12,485 bases of DNA from Actinomycetota bacterium (GCA_009705865.1 WLSJ01000047.1:1-12485); one strand, 5' to 3'. Positions 5,093-12,282 are shown, counted from the first letter of the stretch. Translations and numbers: made by a program. Notes: a model not told the origin generated them from the letters alone.

Positions 5093-6337
5093 TTACTTTT
5101 TCGGAAGTCGAATTGACAGTGCACCGTTATCGGTGAGTTGCTGCACCTCTTCGGTGCTCATGCCAAGAATGCTGGTGAGAACTTCAGCGTTATCTTCTCC
5201 ACGAAATTTCGGAACACCACGTGTGCTGGTGTTTGAACCTGAAAAGACCCATGGTGAATTCGGCACTCTGAAAGTGTCGCCAGAACGATCATCGGCATCA
5301 ATGAGAACATGGCGCGCTGTTGCCCATTCTGTTTGTGCCAGTTCTTCCATGGTGCGCACTGTTCCCATTGCTAAACCGCTATCGGCACAAATCTTTTCTA
5401 AAGTATCTGCCGTCGGCACGGCGGCCGCCCATTCAACCAAGATGCGTAACAGGTCATCAAAGTTTTTCAAACGTGATGCAACATCGGAAAAGCGTGGATC
5501 ATCAAACAATTCTGGTTTGTTCATCGCTTTAACAAACAAATCATAAGTACCGCGTTCAGCCGGATGTCCGCTGATTACAACGTGGCGGCCATCTCCGGTT
5601 TGAAGCACTGGGTATTCACCAGGTTGGAATGAACGAATTTGATCAGCAGGAACGGGACGCGTGAACAATTCATTCTGCACATGTTCATTGACGTACAACA
5701 TTGTTTGAGCCATAGAGACGTCAACGTACTGGCCGACATCGGTCTGTGTGCGTTGGAATAACGCAGCCAAGATAGCTGATGCTGCTTCCATGCCTGTGTA
5801 GACATCTGCATGGCTATGTGGGTCGTTAGACACCTCGCCGCCGCGCGCATCTGCTTGCAAACCTGTGAGCCCAGTTTCTGCGTTCACTACTGATGCGTAA
5901 GCACGGCGATGCACCCACGGGCCAGAATTTCCGTATCCACTAATTGCTGCATAAATGAGGCGAGGGTTGATTTCAGAAAGCACCTCGTATCCGATGCCCA
6001 ATTTGTCCATCACGCCTGCACGGAAATTTTCCACCACGATGTCGCAATGAACAACAAGTTGTTTGATCAGCGCAATCGCTTCTGGTTTTTTCAGATCCAT
6101 TGAGATGTTCTTTTTTCCAATGTTCTGTTGCGCAAAATATGTTGACATTGAACCAACACGAGGAAATGCAAAACGCGTTAGGTCACCCTCAGGCGGTTCA
6201 AGTTTGATTACTTCAGCACCCATATCTGACAACATGCGCGTACAGTGCGGCCCAGACAGTACGCGCGTGAAATCCAATACGCGTACGCCTTCAAGAGGCC
6301 TTGCGCCATTTTCATTTGTTGTGAGGTGTGCCTTCAT
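5093..6337 (-). CDS. CaiB/BaiF-type (class III) CoA-transferase
   Basis: 414 residues from ATG 6337. The N-terminal Rossmann part starts LEGVRVLDFTRVLSGPHCTRMLSDMGAEVIKLE in pattern (about 15-47), a hallmark of formyl-CoA transferase/CaiB proteins. NISMDLK (77-83) and VVENFRAGVMDKLGIGYE (101-118) follow. The catalytic Asp is predicted at D178 (HSHADVYTG), which forms the acyl anhydride in this family. It moves CoA between carboxylic acids; the donor and acceptor cannot be told. ATG 6337 is preceded by AAGGA four bases upstream. A longer reading from 6421 would overlap the divergent acyl-CoA dehydrogenase gene and is rejected. Only 38 bases separate the two start codons, so the pair may respond together, consistent with activation followed by dehydrogenation of one substrate. 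Confidence 0.9.
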   Translation of the reverse strand: MKAHLTTNENGARPLEGVRVLDFTRVLSGPHCTRMLSDMGAEVIKLEPPEGDLTRFAFPRVGSMSTYFAQQNIGKKNISMDLKKPEAIALIKQLVVHCDIVVENFRAGVMDKLGIGYEVLSEINPRLIYAAISGYGNSGPWVHRRAYASVVNAETGLTGLQADARGGEVSNDPHSHADVYTGMEAASAILAALFQRTQTDVGQYVDVSMAQTMLYVNEHVQNELFTRPVPADQIRSFQPGEYPVLQTGDGRHVVISGHPAERGTYDLFVKAMNKPELFDDPRFSDVASRLKNFDDLLRILVEWAAAVPTADTLEKICADSGLAMGTVRTMEELAQTEWATARHVLIDADDRSGDTFRVPNSPWVFSGSNTSTRGVPKFRGEDNAEVLTSILGMSTEEVQQLTDNGALSIRLPKK

Positions 6338-6347
6338 GATGTCCTTG

Positions 6348-6353
6348 ACCGTA
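6348..6353 (-). promoter_or_regulatory. Possible -10 box for the CoA-transferase gene
   Basis: On the minus strand TACGGT lies 10 bases before ATG 6337, leaving a very short leader that contains AAGGA. Weaker than the other boxes because the spacing is longer. Confidence 0.35.
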
Positions 6354-6362
6354 TCTAACACA

Positions 6363-6368
6363 TACAGT
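6363..6368 (+). promoter_or_regulatory. -10 box of a leaderless promoter for the acyl-CoA dehydrogenase
   Basis: TACAGT followed by seven bases and ATG 6376. It favours the start at 6376 over the in-frame GTG at 6367, which overlaps the box itself. It lies 9 bases from the divergent CoA-transferase box. Confidence 0.5.
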
Positions 6369-6375
6369 GAACTAC

Positions 6376-7497
6376 ATGGTCGACGATTTTGCCCGTGAAG
6401 TAGAAGCCTTTTTCGAGACACTTCCTGCAGTTATGGCAACTGCAGGGACAGGCGCAATGGACAGAGTACGGACTTTGCGCGGAGCGATGGCGAAAGCTCG
6501 CCTCGTTGGTTTTGGAATTCCGGAAGAATACGGCGGCCGTACAGACATTGAAAATGGTGAACGTCGATTTCAAGCACTGTCTGCTGGACGTATGCCTCGT
6601 GAAGCAGACACATTAGGCATTGGCCTCAATATGGCGATTCCTATCATCATGCAATATGGAACAGAAGAACAAAAGAAACGTTTTGTGGCTTCAACGTTGA
6701 GCGCACAAGAAGTGTGGTGTCAGTTGTATTCAGAACCAGAAGCGGGAAGTGATCTTGCAAGTTTGCGCACAACAGCAGTTCTTGATGGTGATGAATGGGT
6801 AGTGAACGGACAAAAGGTCTGGACATCTGGTGCAGTGAATTCTGAAATGGGCGTGTTGTTGGCACGTACGGGTGATGCTCCGCGTAACCGAGGAATCTCT
6901 ATGTTGCTGATTCCGATGAAACAACCAGGTGTTGAAGTGCGGCCGTTACGTCAAATGACAGGTGCTGCTGAATTCAATGAAGTGTTCTTTACCGATGCGC
7001 GAATTCCTAAAGACTGGATTGTTGGCGAGGTTAATGATGGATGGCGTGCAGCGACAGGTTTACTTGCCCATGAACGCAGTTCATTAGGAAATATTGGTGC
7101 CGATGAAAAGCGCGAGGCCAGTGGCCATGCCGCAGTTCCGTTTCATTATCTTCTAGACCTTGCAGTGCGAACTGGCTACAACACAGATCTGTTGATGCGT
7201 CAAGACTTGGCACGGGCATACACAGGCGAAAAACTGATGGGCTGGGTAGGACAACGAAAAGTCTTTCCTAGTATCGGAAAATTGTGGCGCACAAAGCAGT
7301 CACGCTTCGTGTCTGAAACTGCCGCACGTATGACCATGGCTGGTGCACTTGCACAGGACCCTGATGACAAAGACGCGGACTTCTGGAGATATTTCATTCT
7401 GAATGCGCCACGAATGTCTATCGGCGGGGGCACCGATGAGATTCAGAAAAACACAATTGGCGAAAGAGCGTTAGGCCTGCCGCGCGAACCGTCGTAG
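6376..7497 (+). CDS. Acyl-CoA dehydrogenase family protein
   Basis: 373 residues, flavoprotein of the acyl-CoA dehydrogenase family, catalysing alpha-beta dehydrogenation of an acyl-CoA with electrons passed to ETF. The N-terminal helical domain covers about 1-112 (GIPEEYGG at 47-54). The middle beta domain has LYSEPEAGSDLASL (117-130) and WT (149-150), which contact FAD and substrate. The C-terminal helical domain ends GGGTDEIQKNTIGERALGLP (350-369). Where medium-chain enzymes carry the catalytic Glu (YEGT), this protein has GGGT. E233 in LLAHERSS is placed like the catalytic Glu of isovaleryl-CoA dehydrogenase, so it is the likely base. The substrate (branched, long-chain or steroid side chain) is not determined. 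It is divergent from the CoA-transferase and convergent with the enoyl-CoA hydratase, 3 bases apart. Confidence 0.92.
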   Translation: MVDDFAREVEAFFETLPAVMATAGTGAMDRVRTLRGAMAKARLVGFGIPEEYGGRTDIENGERRFQALSAGRMPREADTLGIGLNMAIPIIMQYGTEEQKKRFVASTLSAQEVWCQLYSEPEAGSDLASLRTTAVLDGDEWVVNGQKVWTSGAVNSEMGVLLARTGDAPRNRGISMLLIPMKQPGVEVRPLRQMTGAAEFNEVFFTDARIPKDWIVGEVNDGWRAATGLLAHERSSLGNIGADEKREASGHAAVPFHYLLDLAVRTGYNTDLLMRQDLARAYTGEKLMGWVGQRKVFPSIGKLWRTKQSRFVSETAARMTMAGALAQDPDDKDADFWRYFILNAPRMSIGGGTDEIQKNTIGERALGLPREPS

Positions 7498-7500
7498 GTT

Positions 7501-8322
7501 CTATTTGCCTGTGAACTTGGGCGGACGCTTTTCAACAAATGCGGCTGCAGCTTCACGATGATCTGCTGTTGACATAGTGCGCGACATTGCAACGGCTTCG
7601 GCGTCAAGCGCTGCTTCTAGCGACACTGCATTAGCGCGGTTGATGTTTTCTTTCATGTAGCGCAATGCGATTGGTGCACGTTGAGCGAGGCTTTGACAAT
7701 ATGCCATTGCATCATCAGTAAATGTTGCATCAGGAAATACTTCGCTGACCATGCCAAGCGCGAGTGCATCACGCGCTGAGAGGCGAGGAGAAGTGAACAT
7801 CAATTCTTTTGCTTTAGCTTCACCAACAATGCGAGGCAGAAACCATGACATTCCGAAGTCGCCACTTGCGCCAACATTTGCAAACGCTGTGACAAGCAGT
7901 GCACGTTCCGCTGCAATACGTAAGTCTGTAGAAAATGCGATTGATAATCCGGCTCCGGCTGCAGCACCAGGGATTGCAGCAACCACGGGCTGAGGCAATT
8001 TGCGAATTGCTCCGCTGACAGCTGCCTGAATGAAACGCAAACGTGCAATGCCGTCTTCAAGAGAGGCCTTAGCCCCGCCACCTGAATTGTTTGCATGCAT
8101 ACCTTTGACATCGCCGCCAGAGCAGAAGGCGACACCTTCGCCTGTGAGCATGACAACGCGAATATCTGAGTTGCCTGCAATCTGTGGGAGCACCTGTGCA
8201 AAGCCGGCATACATCTCATCAGACAAGGCGTTGCGTGCTTCTGGCCTATTGAAGGAAAGCACAGCGACATGACCGTCGATGCGACCCAATAGATGATCAG
8301 TTCCAGTTTCTAATGTGCTCAT
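7501..8322 (-). CDS. Enoyl-CoA hydratase/isomerase (crotonase) family protein
   Basis: 273 residues, crotonase fold. The oxyanion-hole segments are AFCSGGDVKGM (65-75) and GAAAGAGLSIAFSTDLRIA (119-137). In the active-site loop FANVGASGDFGMSWFLPR (147-164), the usual hydratase Glu positions are not present. D155 aligns with the single catalytic Asp of PaaG-type isomerases, so isomerase rather than plain hydratase chemistry is plausible. Acts on an unsaturated acyl-CoA in the cytoplasm. The start at ATG 8322 is supported by AAGGGAG about 7 bases upstream on the minus strand, one of the clear Shine-Dalgarno sites here. It is convergent with the acyl-CoA dehydrogenase and divergent from the carotenoid oxygenase gene, with 85 bases between starts. 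Confidence 0.9.
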   Translation of the reverse strand: MSTLETGTDHLLGRIDGHVAVLSFNRPEARNALSDEMYAGFAQVLPQIAGNSDIRVVMLTGEGVAFCSGGDVKGMHANNSGGGAKASLEDGIARLRFIQAAVSGAIRKLPQPVVAAIPGAAAGAGLSIAFSTDLRIAAERALLVTAFANVGASGDFGMSWFLPRIVGEAKAKELMFTSPRLSARDALALGMVSEVFPDATFTDDAMAYCQSLAQRAPIALRYMKENINRANAVSLEAALDAEAVAMSRTMSTADHREAAAAFVEKRPPKFTGK

Positions 8323-8395
8323 AATTTTCTCCCTTACGGATGTATGGGTTTCAGCCTGCCACGGGCTTGCAGAACAATCCTCATTGGGGTTTGTC

Positions 8396-8401
8396 TATTA
8401 T
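8396..8401 (+). promoter_or_regulatory. -10 box of a leaderless promoter for the carotenoid oxygenase
   Basis: TATTAT, the best -10 match in the window, then six bases and ATG 8408. No ribosome binding site is present upstream. Confidence 0.65.
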
Positions 8402-8407
8402 GTGTGA

Positions 8408-9766
8408 ATGACCACAGTAGAAAATGCTCGCGGGAATCCATTTCTTGAAGGAAACCTGGCACCCGTCACCGAAGAAGTAACTGCATTTGACTTGGAAGTC
8501 ACCGGCACACTTCCCCCTGAATTAGATGGTCGCTACTTGCGCAATGGGCCAAACCCGTTGGGCTATGTGAATGCCGAGAAGTATCACTGGTTTACGGGGC
8601 ACGGAATGGTGCACGGTATTCGCCTGCGCGACGGCAAAGCAGAGTGGTATCGCAATCGTTGGGTACGCAATGACGATGTTGCAGAACTATTAGGCGAGGC
8701 GCATCCACCGTCTGATTGGCCAGCTGATCACGGCCAGTTCGCAGCCAACACAAATGTCATTGGACATGCTGGGAAAACATTTGCAATTGTTGAAGCCGGT
8801 TCTCCTCCCATTGAGTTGTCGTACGAACTCGACACAGTACGAATCTCAAATCTTGAAGGCACATTGCCGCATGCTTATTCTGCACACCCGAAGCGTGACC
8901 CGCTCACTGGCGAACTTCACGTAATGACGTACTACTGGGGTTGGGGAAATCAAGTGCAGTACTTGGTAGTTGGTACTGATGGTCGCGTGCGTCGTCATGT
9001 TGATATTCCAACCACTGGTGGACCAATGATTCATGACATTGCGTTTACGCAGAAGTACATTCTGGTGTTCGACCTGCCGACAATCTTTAATCTTGAAGCT
9101 GCAATGGCAGGTAAAGGTCTTCCATATTTTTGGGATCATGACTACGACGCGCGTATCGGTCTTTTGCCTCGTGAAGGAAATGCAGATGATGTGAAATGGT
9201 TCAGTATTGACCCGTGTTACATCTTTCACCCAATGAATGCATTTGACGATGGCGACTCGGTAGTGCTTGATGCTGCGCGTCACCCAAAAATGTTTGATCG
9301 CGAACGTCGTGGCCCAAGCGAAGGATCACCAACTCTTGACAGATGGCGCATCAATACAGTCACGGGCAAAGTCACACAAGATCGCATCGATGATCGCCCA
9401 CAGGAATTCCCGCGTATTAATGAATCTCTAATTGGACTTCCGAACAAGTATGGCTACACAGCAGGCGTCGGAAAGCACTTCGCACAAGACACACTGATCA
9501 AAATAGATCTTGAGACTCGACGCACAGAGGCGCGTACTGACACTGCTCGTTATGGATACGGCGAACCCGTCTTCATCCCACGCGATGGCGCAACGGCAGA
9601 AGACGACGGTTGGGTAATGGCACTACGTCTTGACTCTGAGACTCAAACTTCAGATCTTGCACTGTTTGATGCAACAGCAATTACAGCTGACCCTGTGGCG
9701 GTAGTTCACCTACCAGCGCGCGTACCGAACGGCTTTCACGGCAACTGGATTCCCGGCGCGCAATAA
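8408..9766 (+). CDS. Carotenoid cleavage/lignostilbene-type dioxygenase
   Basis: 452 residues, seven-bladed beta-propeller family with non-haem Fe(II). The four iron-binding histidines are all present: H160 (SAHPKRD), H209 (MIHDIAFT), H274 (IFHPMNAFD) and H444 (GFHGNW). Second-shell glutamates also fit: E129 (IVEAGSPP), E333 (QEFPRIN) and E386 (GEPVFIPR). The N-terminal GRYLRNGPNP (41-50) and WFTGHGMVHG (61-70) are family signatures. It is therefore expected to be active, cleaving a C=C double bond with O2 in a carotenoid, apocarotenoid or stilbene; the substrate is not determined. One inference is retinal supply for a rhodopsin, but no rhodopsin or carotenoid synthesis gene lies in this window. 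It ends one base before the convergent M20 amidohydrolase stop. Confidence 0.93.
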   Translation: MTTVENARGNPFLEGNLAPVTEEVTAFDLEVTGTLPPELDGRYLRNGPNPLGYVNAEKYHWFTGHGMVHGIRLRDGKAEWYRNRWVRNDDVAELLGEAHPPSDWPADHGQFAANTNVIGHAGKTFAIVEAGSPPIELSYELDTVRISNLEGTLPHAYSAHPKRDPLTGELHVMTYYWGWGNQVQYLVVGTDGRVRRHVDIPTTGGPMIHDIAFTQKYILVFDLPTIFNLEAAMAGKGLPYFWDHDYDARIGLLPREGNADDVKWFSIDPCYIFHPMNAFDDGDSVVLDAARHPKMFDRERRGPSEGSPTLDRWRINTVTGKVTQDRIDDRPQEFPRINESLIGLPNKYGYTAGVGKHFAQDTLIKIDLETRRTEARTDTARYGYGEPVFIPRDGATAEDDGWVMALRLDSETQTSDLALFDATAITADPVAVVHLPARVPNGFHGNWIPGAQ

Positions 9767-9767
9767 A

Positions 9768-11021
9768 TCAGCTGAGGGGAACACCCAAGTGGCGTAGCGC
9801 CAGTGATGAATACACGGCAATGCCGCGACGCATCTGGGTCTCTTCGTAGATTGCACGGTTGCTGTGGTTCGGAGCAGCTTTCATAATGTCCATGCCTTCT
9901 GGCATGAGTCCAAGAAACATCATTGCGCCCGGCACCCTGTTCAGCACGTAACTGAAATCTTCAGCACCCATGACAGGGTGATCCATGATTCGCACATTGC
10001 GGTCACCAGAGACTGCAGTAGCAACATCAGCTGCAAATGATGCTTTGTCTTCGTTGTTCACTGTGACGTCATAACCAATATGTAGGTCAACTTCTGCTTC
10101 CATGCCATGGGCTGCCGCAATGCCTTCAGCAACACGACGAATTCCATCATGAAGAAGAGAACGCGTACGTTCGCTGACGGCGCGAATTGTGCCGTTGATC
10201 GTTGCTGTTTCAGGAATCACGTTGTTAGCGGTGCCGGTGTGAATTTGTGTCACGGAAATGACGCCTGGGTCGAATACATCAACGCGTCGTGTCACCAATG
10301 TTTGTAGAGCTTGCACTATTTCGCATGCAACAGGGACAGGGTCAAGAGTGAAGTGCGGTGCACTGCCGTGGCCGCCGCGGCCTTTAACGGTGATAATCAT
10401 GAAATCGCTGGAAGCCATAATGGTTCCGCCCTTGAGTCCGATGAAACCACCAGGAATATTTGCGCCGGCATGAATGGCGTACGCACCAGTGATGGGAGAT
10501 TCGGTTCCAACGTCAAGCAAGCCTTCATTCAACATTTCACTTGCGCCGTTGAAACCTTCTTCACCAGGTTGAAACATAAATAAGACGCGCCCAGTGATGT
10601 CTGCTTTGCGTGCAGACAACAATTTCGCTGCACCCACCAACATAGAAGTGTGAGTGTCGTGGCCACACGCATGCATTGCATTTTCAATATTTGATTTGAA
10701 ATCAAGGTCAGTGTCTTCTGGCATCGGCAAAGCATCCATGTCACCACGAATCAAAACTGTGTCACCTGGCTTGTCGCCAGTGAGCATGGCTGCAATGCCG
10801 CTTGTGGTTTCATGCAAGGTGATGTCAAGGGGGAGACCTTGTAATGCAGCAAGTACCGCATCACGTGTGCGCGGCAGATGGTTTCCTAGTTCTGGCCATT
10901 TGTGAAGTTCGCGGCGCAGTGCAACGGATTCATCAAACAAATCGTTTGCCTGTTCGAGAATGCCGGCAGGGTTGCCGTGTTGATCGCGAGCGTCGTCGGT
11001 GTTCAAAGTGTTTTTGGCCAT
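9768..11021 (-). CDS. M20D-family metal-dependent amidohydrolase
   Basis: 417 residues from ATG 11021. Motifs in order are LRRELHKWPELG (35-46), RGDMDALPMPE (92-102), MHACGHDTHTSMLVGAA (116-132), FQPGEEGFNGASEML (150-164), AIHAG (182-186), a GHGSAPH dimerisation-domain segment (217-223), GAEDFSYVL (352-360) and PNHSNRAIYEE (384-394). Metal ligands are likely C119, H121, E155, H184 and H386, with E154 as general base. This pattern fits hippurate hydrolase/N-acyl-amino-acid or IAA-amino-acid amidohydrolases, which hydrolyse an N-acyl amino acid to fatty or aromatic acid plus amino acid. A longer reading from 11192 overlaps the divergent Nudix gene and has an Arg-rich, non-family extension, so it is rejected. 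The 11021 start follows a -10 box at leaderless spacing. Confidence 0.92.
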   Translation of the reverse strand: MAKNTLNTDDARDQHGNPAGILEQANDLFDESVALRRELHKWPELGNHLPRTRDAVLAALQGLPLDITLHETTSGIAAMLTGDKPGDTVLIRGDMDALPMPEDTDLDFKSNIENAMHACGHDTHTSMLVGAAKLLSARKADITGRVLFMFQPGEEGFNGASEMLNEGLLDVGTESPITGAYAIHAGANIPGGFIGLKGGTIMASSDFMIITVKGRGGHGSAPHFTLDPVPVACEIVQALQTLVTRRVDVFDPGVISVTQIHTGTANNVIPETATINGTIRAVSERTRSLLHDGIRRVAEGIAAAHGMEAEVDLHIGYDVTVNNEDKASFAADVATAVSGDRNVRIMDHPVMGAEDFSYVLNRVPGAMMFLGLMPEGMDIMKAAPNHSNRAIYEETQMRRGIAVYSSLALRHLGVPLS

Positions 11022-11025
11022 GTCA

Positions 11026-11031
11026 TATGGT
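11026..11031 (+). promoter_or_regulatory. -10 box for the Nudix gene overlapping the divergent box
   Basis: TATGGT on the plus strand would start a transcript near 11038, about six bases before ATG 11044. It shares five bases with the opposite-strand box for the amidohydrolase. Weaker than the standard leaderless cases because of the longer distance (12 bases). Confidence 0.4.
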
Positions 11032-11032
11032 A
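11027..11032 (-). promoter_or_regulatory. -10 box of a leaderless promoter for the M20 amidohydrolase
   Basis: On the minus strand TACCAT (11032-11027) is followed by five bases and ATG 11021. It decides the start against the longer reading frame. Confidence 0.52.
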
Positions 11033-11043
11033 GGCACAAGACA

Positions 11044-11568
11044 ATGAATTCTTCTGCCGCAGCGCACCCGGACAACTCTCCCGATGAGATGGTGGAGGAG
11101 ATTGATTTAGCTGGCACCGTCCTGCGTCTTGTGCCACGCCGACGTATGCGTGCCGAACAGCTATGCCACCGATCCGTATTCATTGCAGTCATGTCAGAAA
11201 AGGGTGACCTATTGGTTCATCGCCGTGCCGAATCAAAAGACATCTGGCCGGGTTGGTGGGATGTTGCAGTCGGCGGGGTTGTGGGGCCAGGCGAAACCTG
11301 GGACGCCGCAGCGATGCGCGAGTTGCGTGAAGAATTGGGAATTGATCGGGTGACGCTTGAATTCCTTGGGACTGGGGCGTACAGAGACAAAGATGTCCAG
11401 CTGGTGGCTGCCACATTTTTATGCCGCACAGAAGGCCCATTCACCTTTGCTGACGGGGAAATTACCGAAGCCCATTGGGTAAGCCGCACAAAGATTCCCG
11501 TGTGGTTACAAGGAAAACAGTTCCTGCCAGACAGTGTGGCACTGGTGTTGCCCCGTCTCCCAGAGTGA
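11044..11568 (+). CDS. Nudix hydrolase (isopentenyl-diphosphate isomerase-like subgroup)
   Basis: 174 residues from ATG 11044. The Nudix box is complete and canonical at about residues 78-100: GVVGPGE, then seven residues, then RELREELGI, which matches Gx5Ex7REUxEExGU. The glutamates bind the metals. Upstream, LLVHRRAESKDIWPGWWDVAVGG is the pattern of the IDI-like Nudix subgroup, where the hydrolysed substrate is usually an unknown nucleoside or small-molecule diphosphate. The first 20 or so residues (MNSSAAAHPDNSPDE) are low-complexity and not conserved. The in-frame earlier starts (10999, 11020) overlap the divergent amidohydrolase start region and are less likely. It stands 58 bases upstream of the thiamine-binding-type gene and may be co-transcribed with it. 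Confidence 0.88.
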   Translation: MNSSAAAHPDNSPDEMVEEIDLAGTVLRLVPRRRMRAEQLCHRSVFIAVMSEKGDLLVHRRAESKDIWPGWWDVAVGGVVGPGETWDAAAMRELREELGIDRVTLEFLGTGAYRDKDVQLVAATFLCRTEGPFTFADGEITEAHWVSRTKIPVWLQGKQFLPDSVALVLPRLPE

Positions 11569-11626
11569 GCCATATTTCAGAGGCTTAGGCTTTCGGAGAC
11601 AGTTCTACAGACAAGGAGTCCCGATC

Positions 11627-11869
11627 ATGTCAGAAAAAATCATGGTCGAGTTCACCATCGAACCGTTTACCGATGGGACGCCAGGTCACCACGTCACGCG
11701 CGCAATTGCTGCTGTTGAATCTCTCGGAGTGACTGTTCATGTCGGACCATTTGGTTCATCATTTGTGGCTGAGACCGAATTAGCTGGCGAAGCAATTGCA
11801 GTGCTGTCGCGCATGGCCTATGACAACGGTGCAACGCACATCACGATTGACACTGAAAAGGTCGGGTAA
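11627..11869 (+). CDS. Thiamine-binding protein-like (MTH1187/YkoF, DUF77) protein
   Basis: 80 residues starting MSEKIMVEFTIEPF. The short ferredoxin-like alpha-beta fold, with an N-terminal VEFTIEP strand, GHHVTRAIAAVESLGVTVHVGPFGSSF and a final strand THITIDTEKV, fits the MTH1187/YqgV-YkoF superfamily, several members of which bind thiamine or its pyrimidine part. The match rests on pattern recognition and is not certain. ATG 11627 is chosen because AAGGAG (11613-11618) lies 8 bases upstream, the clearest Shine-Dalgarno in the window. The earlier in-frame start at 11534 lies within the Nudix gene. It is followed 6 bases later by an HTH regulator gene, implying a two-gene unit and possible ligand sensing. 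Confidence 0.72.
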   Translation: MSEKIMVEFTIEPFTDGTPGHHVTRAIAAVESLGVTVHVGPFGSSFVAETELAGEAIAVLSRMAYDNGATHITIDTEKVG

Positions 11870-11875
11870 CTCATT

Positions 11876-12238
11876 ATGGGTTACGTGAATCATCCGCTTC
11901 TTGCCGCAGTAAAGCCAATCCTTGACGCTGTCGGTGCACAGTTAATTTCTGTTGATGATGCACGAATCAGCGACGTTGCATTGGAATGGGATGGCGAAAT
12001 TATTGCCGCTGTTCGTCTGCCAGCAATCTACGGCGCACTTGACCGACTGATTGGTCAAGTAGAGCGCGAGCTTGGTGCTGGCTTGCAAGAACTATCCCGC
12101 AGTGACAAACAAGTTGCTGTGCGAATGCTTGATCAACGTGGCGCATTCACTCTTCGTCGTGCAGTGGAAGATGTGGCAGATGCAATGGGTGTCTCACGTA
12201 TCACGGTGTACAACTACCTCAACGCCTTGCACCGCTAA
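11876..12238 (+). CDS. Short HTH transcriptional regulator (YheO/DauR-type HTH_22-like C-terminus)
   Basis: 120 residues. The C-terminal part, LSRSDKQVAVRMLDQRGAFTL (73-93) and RAVEDVADAMGVSRITVYNYL (95-115), is a helix-turn-helix of the kind found at the C-terminus of YheO/DauR regulators (HTH_22). Those proteins carry an N-terminal PAS-like domain, whereas here the N-terminal about 70 residues form a shorter alpha/beta segment (LISVDDARISDVALEWDGEIIAAVRLP) that I do not recognise. It may be a small ligand-binding or dimerisation domain. The ATG at 11876 has no good ribosome binding site but starts 6 bases after the preceding stop, so coupling is likely. The partner upstream suggests it regulates in response to a thiamine-like ligand, which is inference. 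Confidence 0.72.
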   Translation: MGYVNHPLLAAVKPILDAVGAQLISVDDARISDVALEWDGEIIAAVRLPAIYGALDRLIGQVERELGAGLQELSRSDKQVAVRMLDQRGAFTLRRAVEDVADAMGVSRITVYNYLNALHR

Positions 12239-12270
12239 GTCCTTCTCAAAAAGGCAATACACCCCTGTGA

Positions 12271-12276
12271 CATACT
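12271..12276 (+). promoter_or_regulatory. Possible leaderless -10 box for the 3'-terminal gene
   Basis: CATACT, a one-base deviation from TAnnnT, lies six bases before ATG 12283. The intervening TAGGGG is too close for a standard ribosome binding site. Confidence 0.35.
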
Positions 12277-12282
12277 TAGGGG

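Noticed and set aside
6337..6421. 28-residue extension of the CoA-transferase
   Set aside because: Lies within the acyl-CoA dehydrogenase coding region and its basic sequence is foreign to the family; AAGGA precedes ATG 6337.
7800..8270. 156-codon minus-strand ORF
   Set aside because: Out-of-frame shadow of the enoyl-CoA hydratase gene with no recognisable motif.
8846..9283. 145-codon minus-strand ORF
   Set aside because: Antisense shadow of the carotenoid oxygenase, whose four His motifs prove the plus-strand frame.
11021..11192. 57-residue N-terminal extension of the M20 amidohydrolase
   Set aside because: Arg/Ser-rich, unlike the family, and antisense to the Nudix gene.
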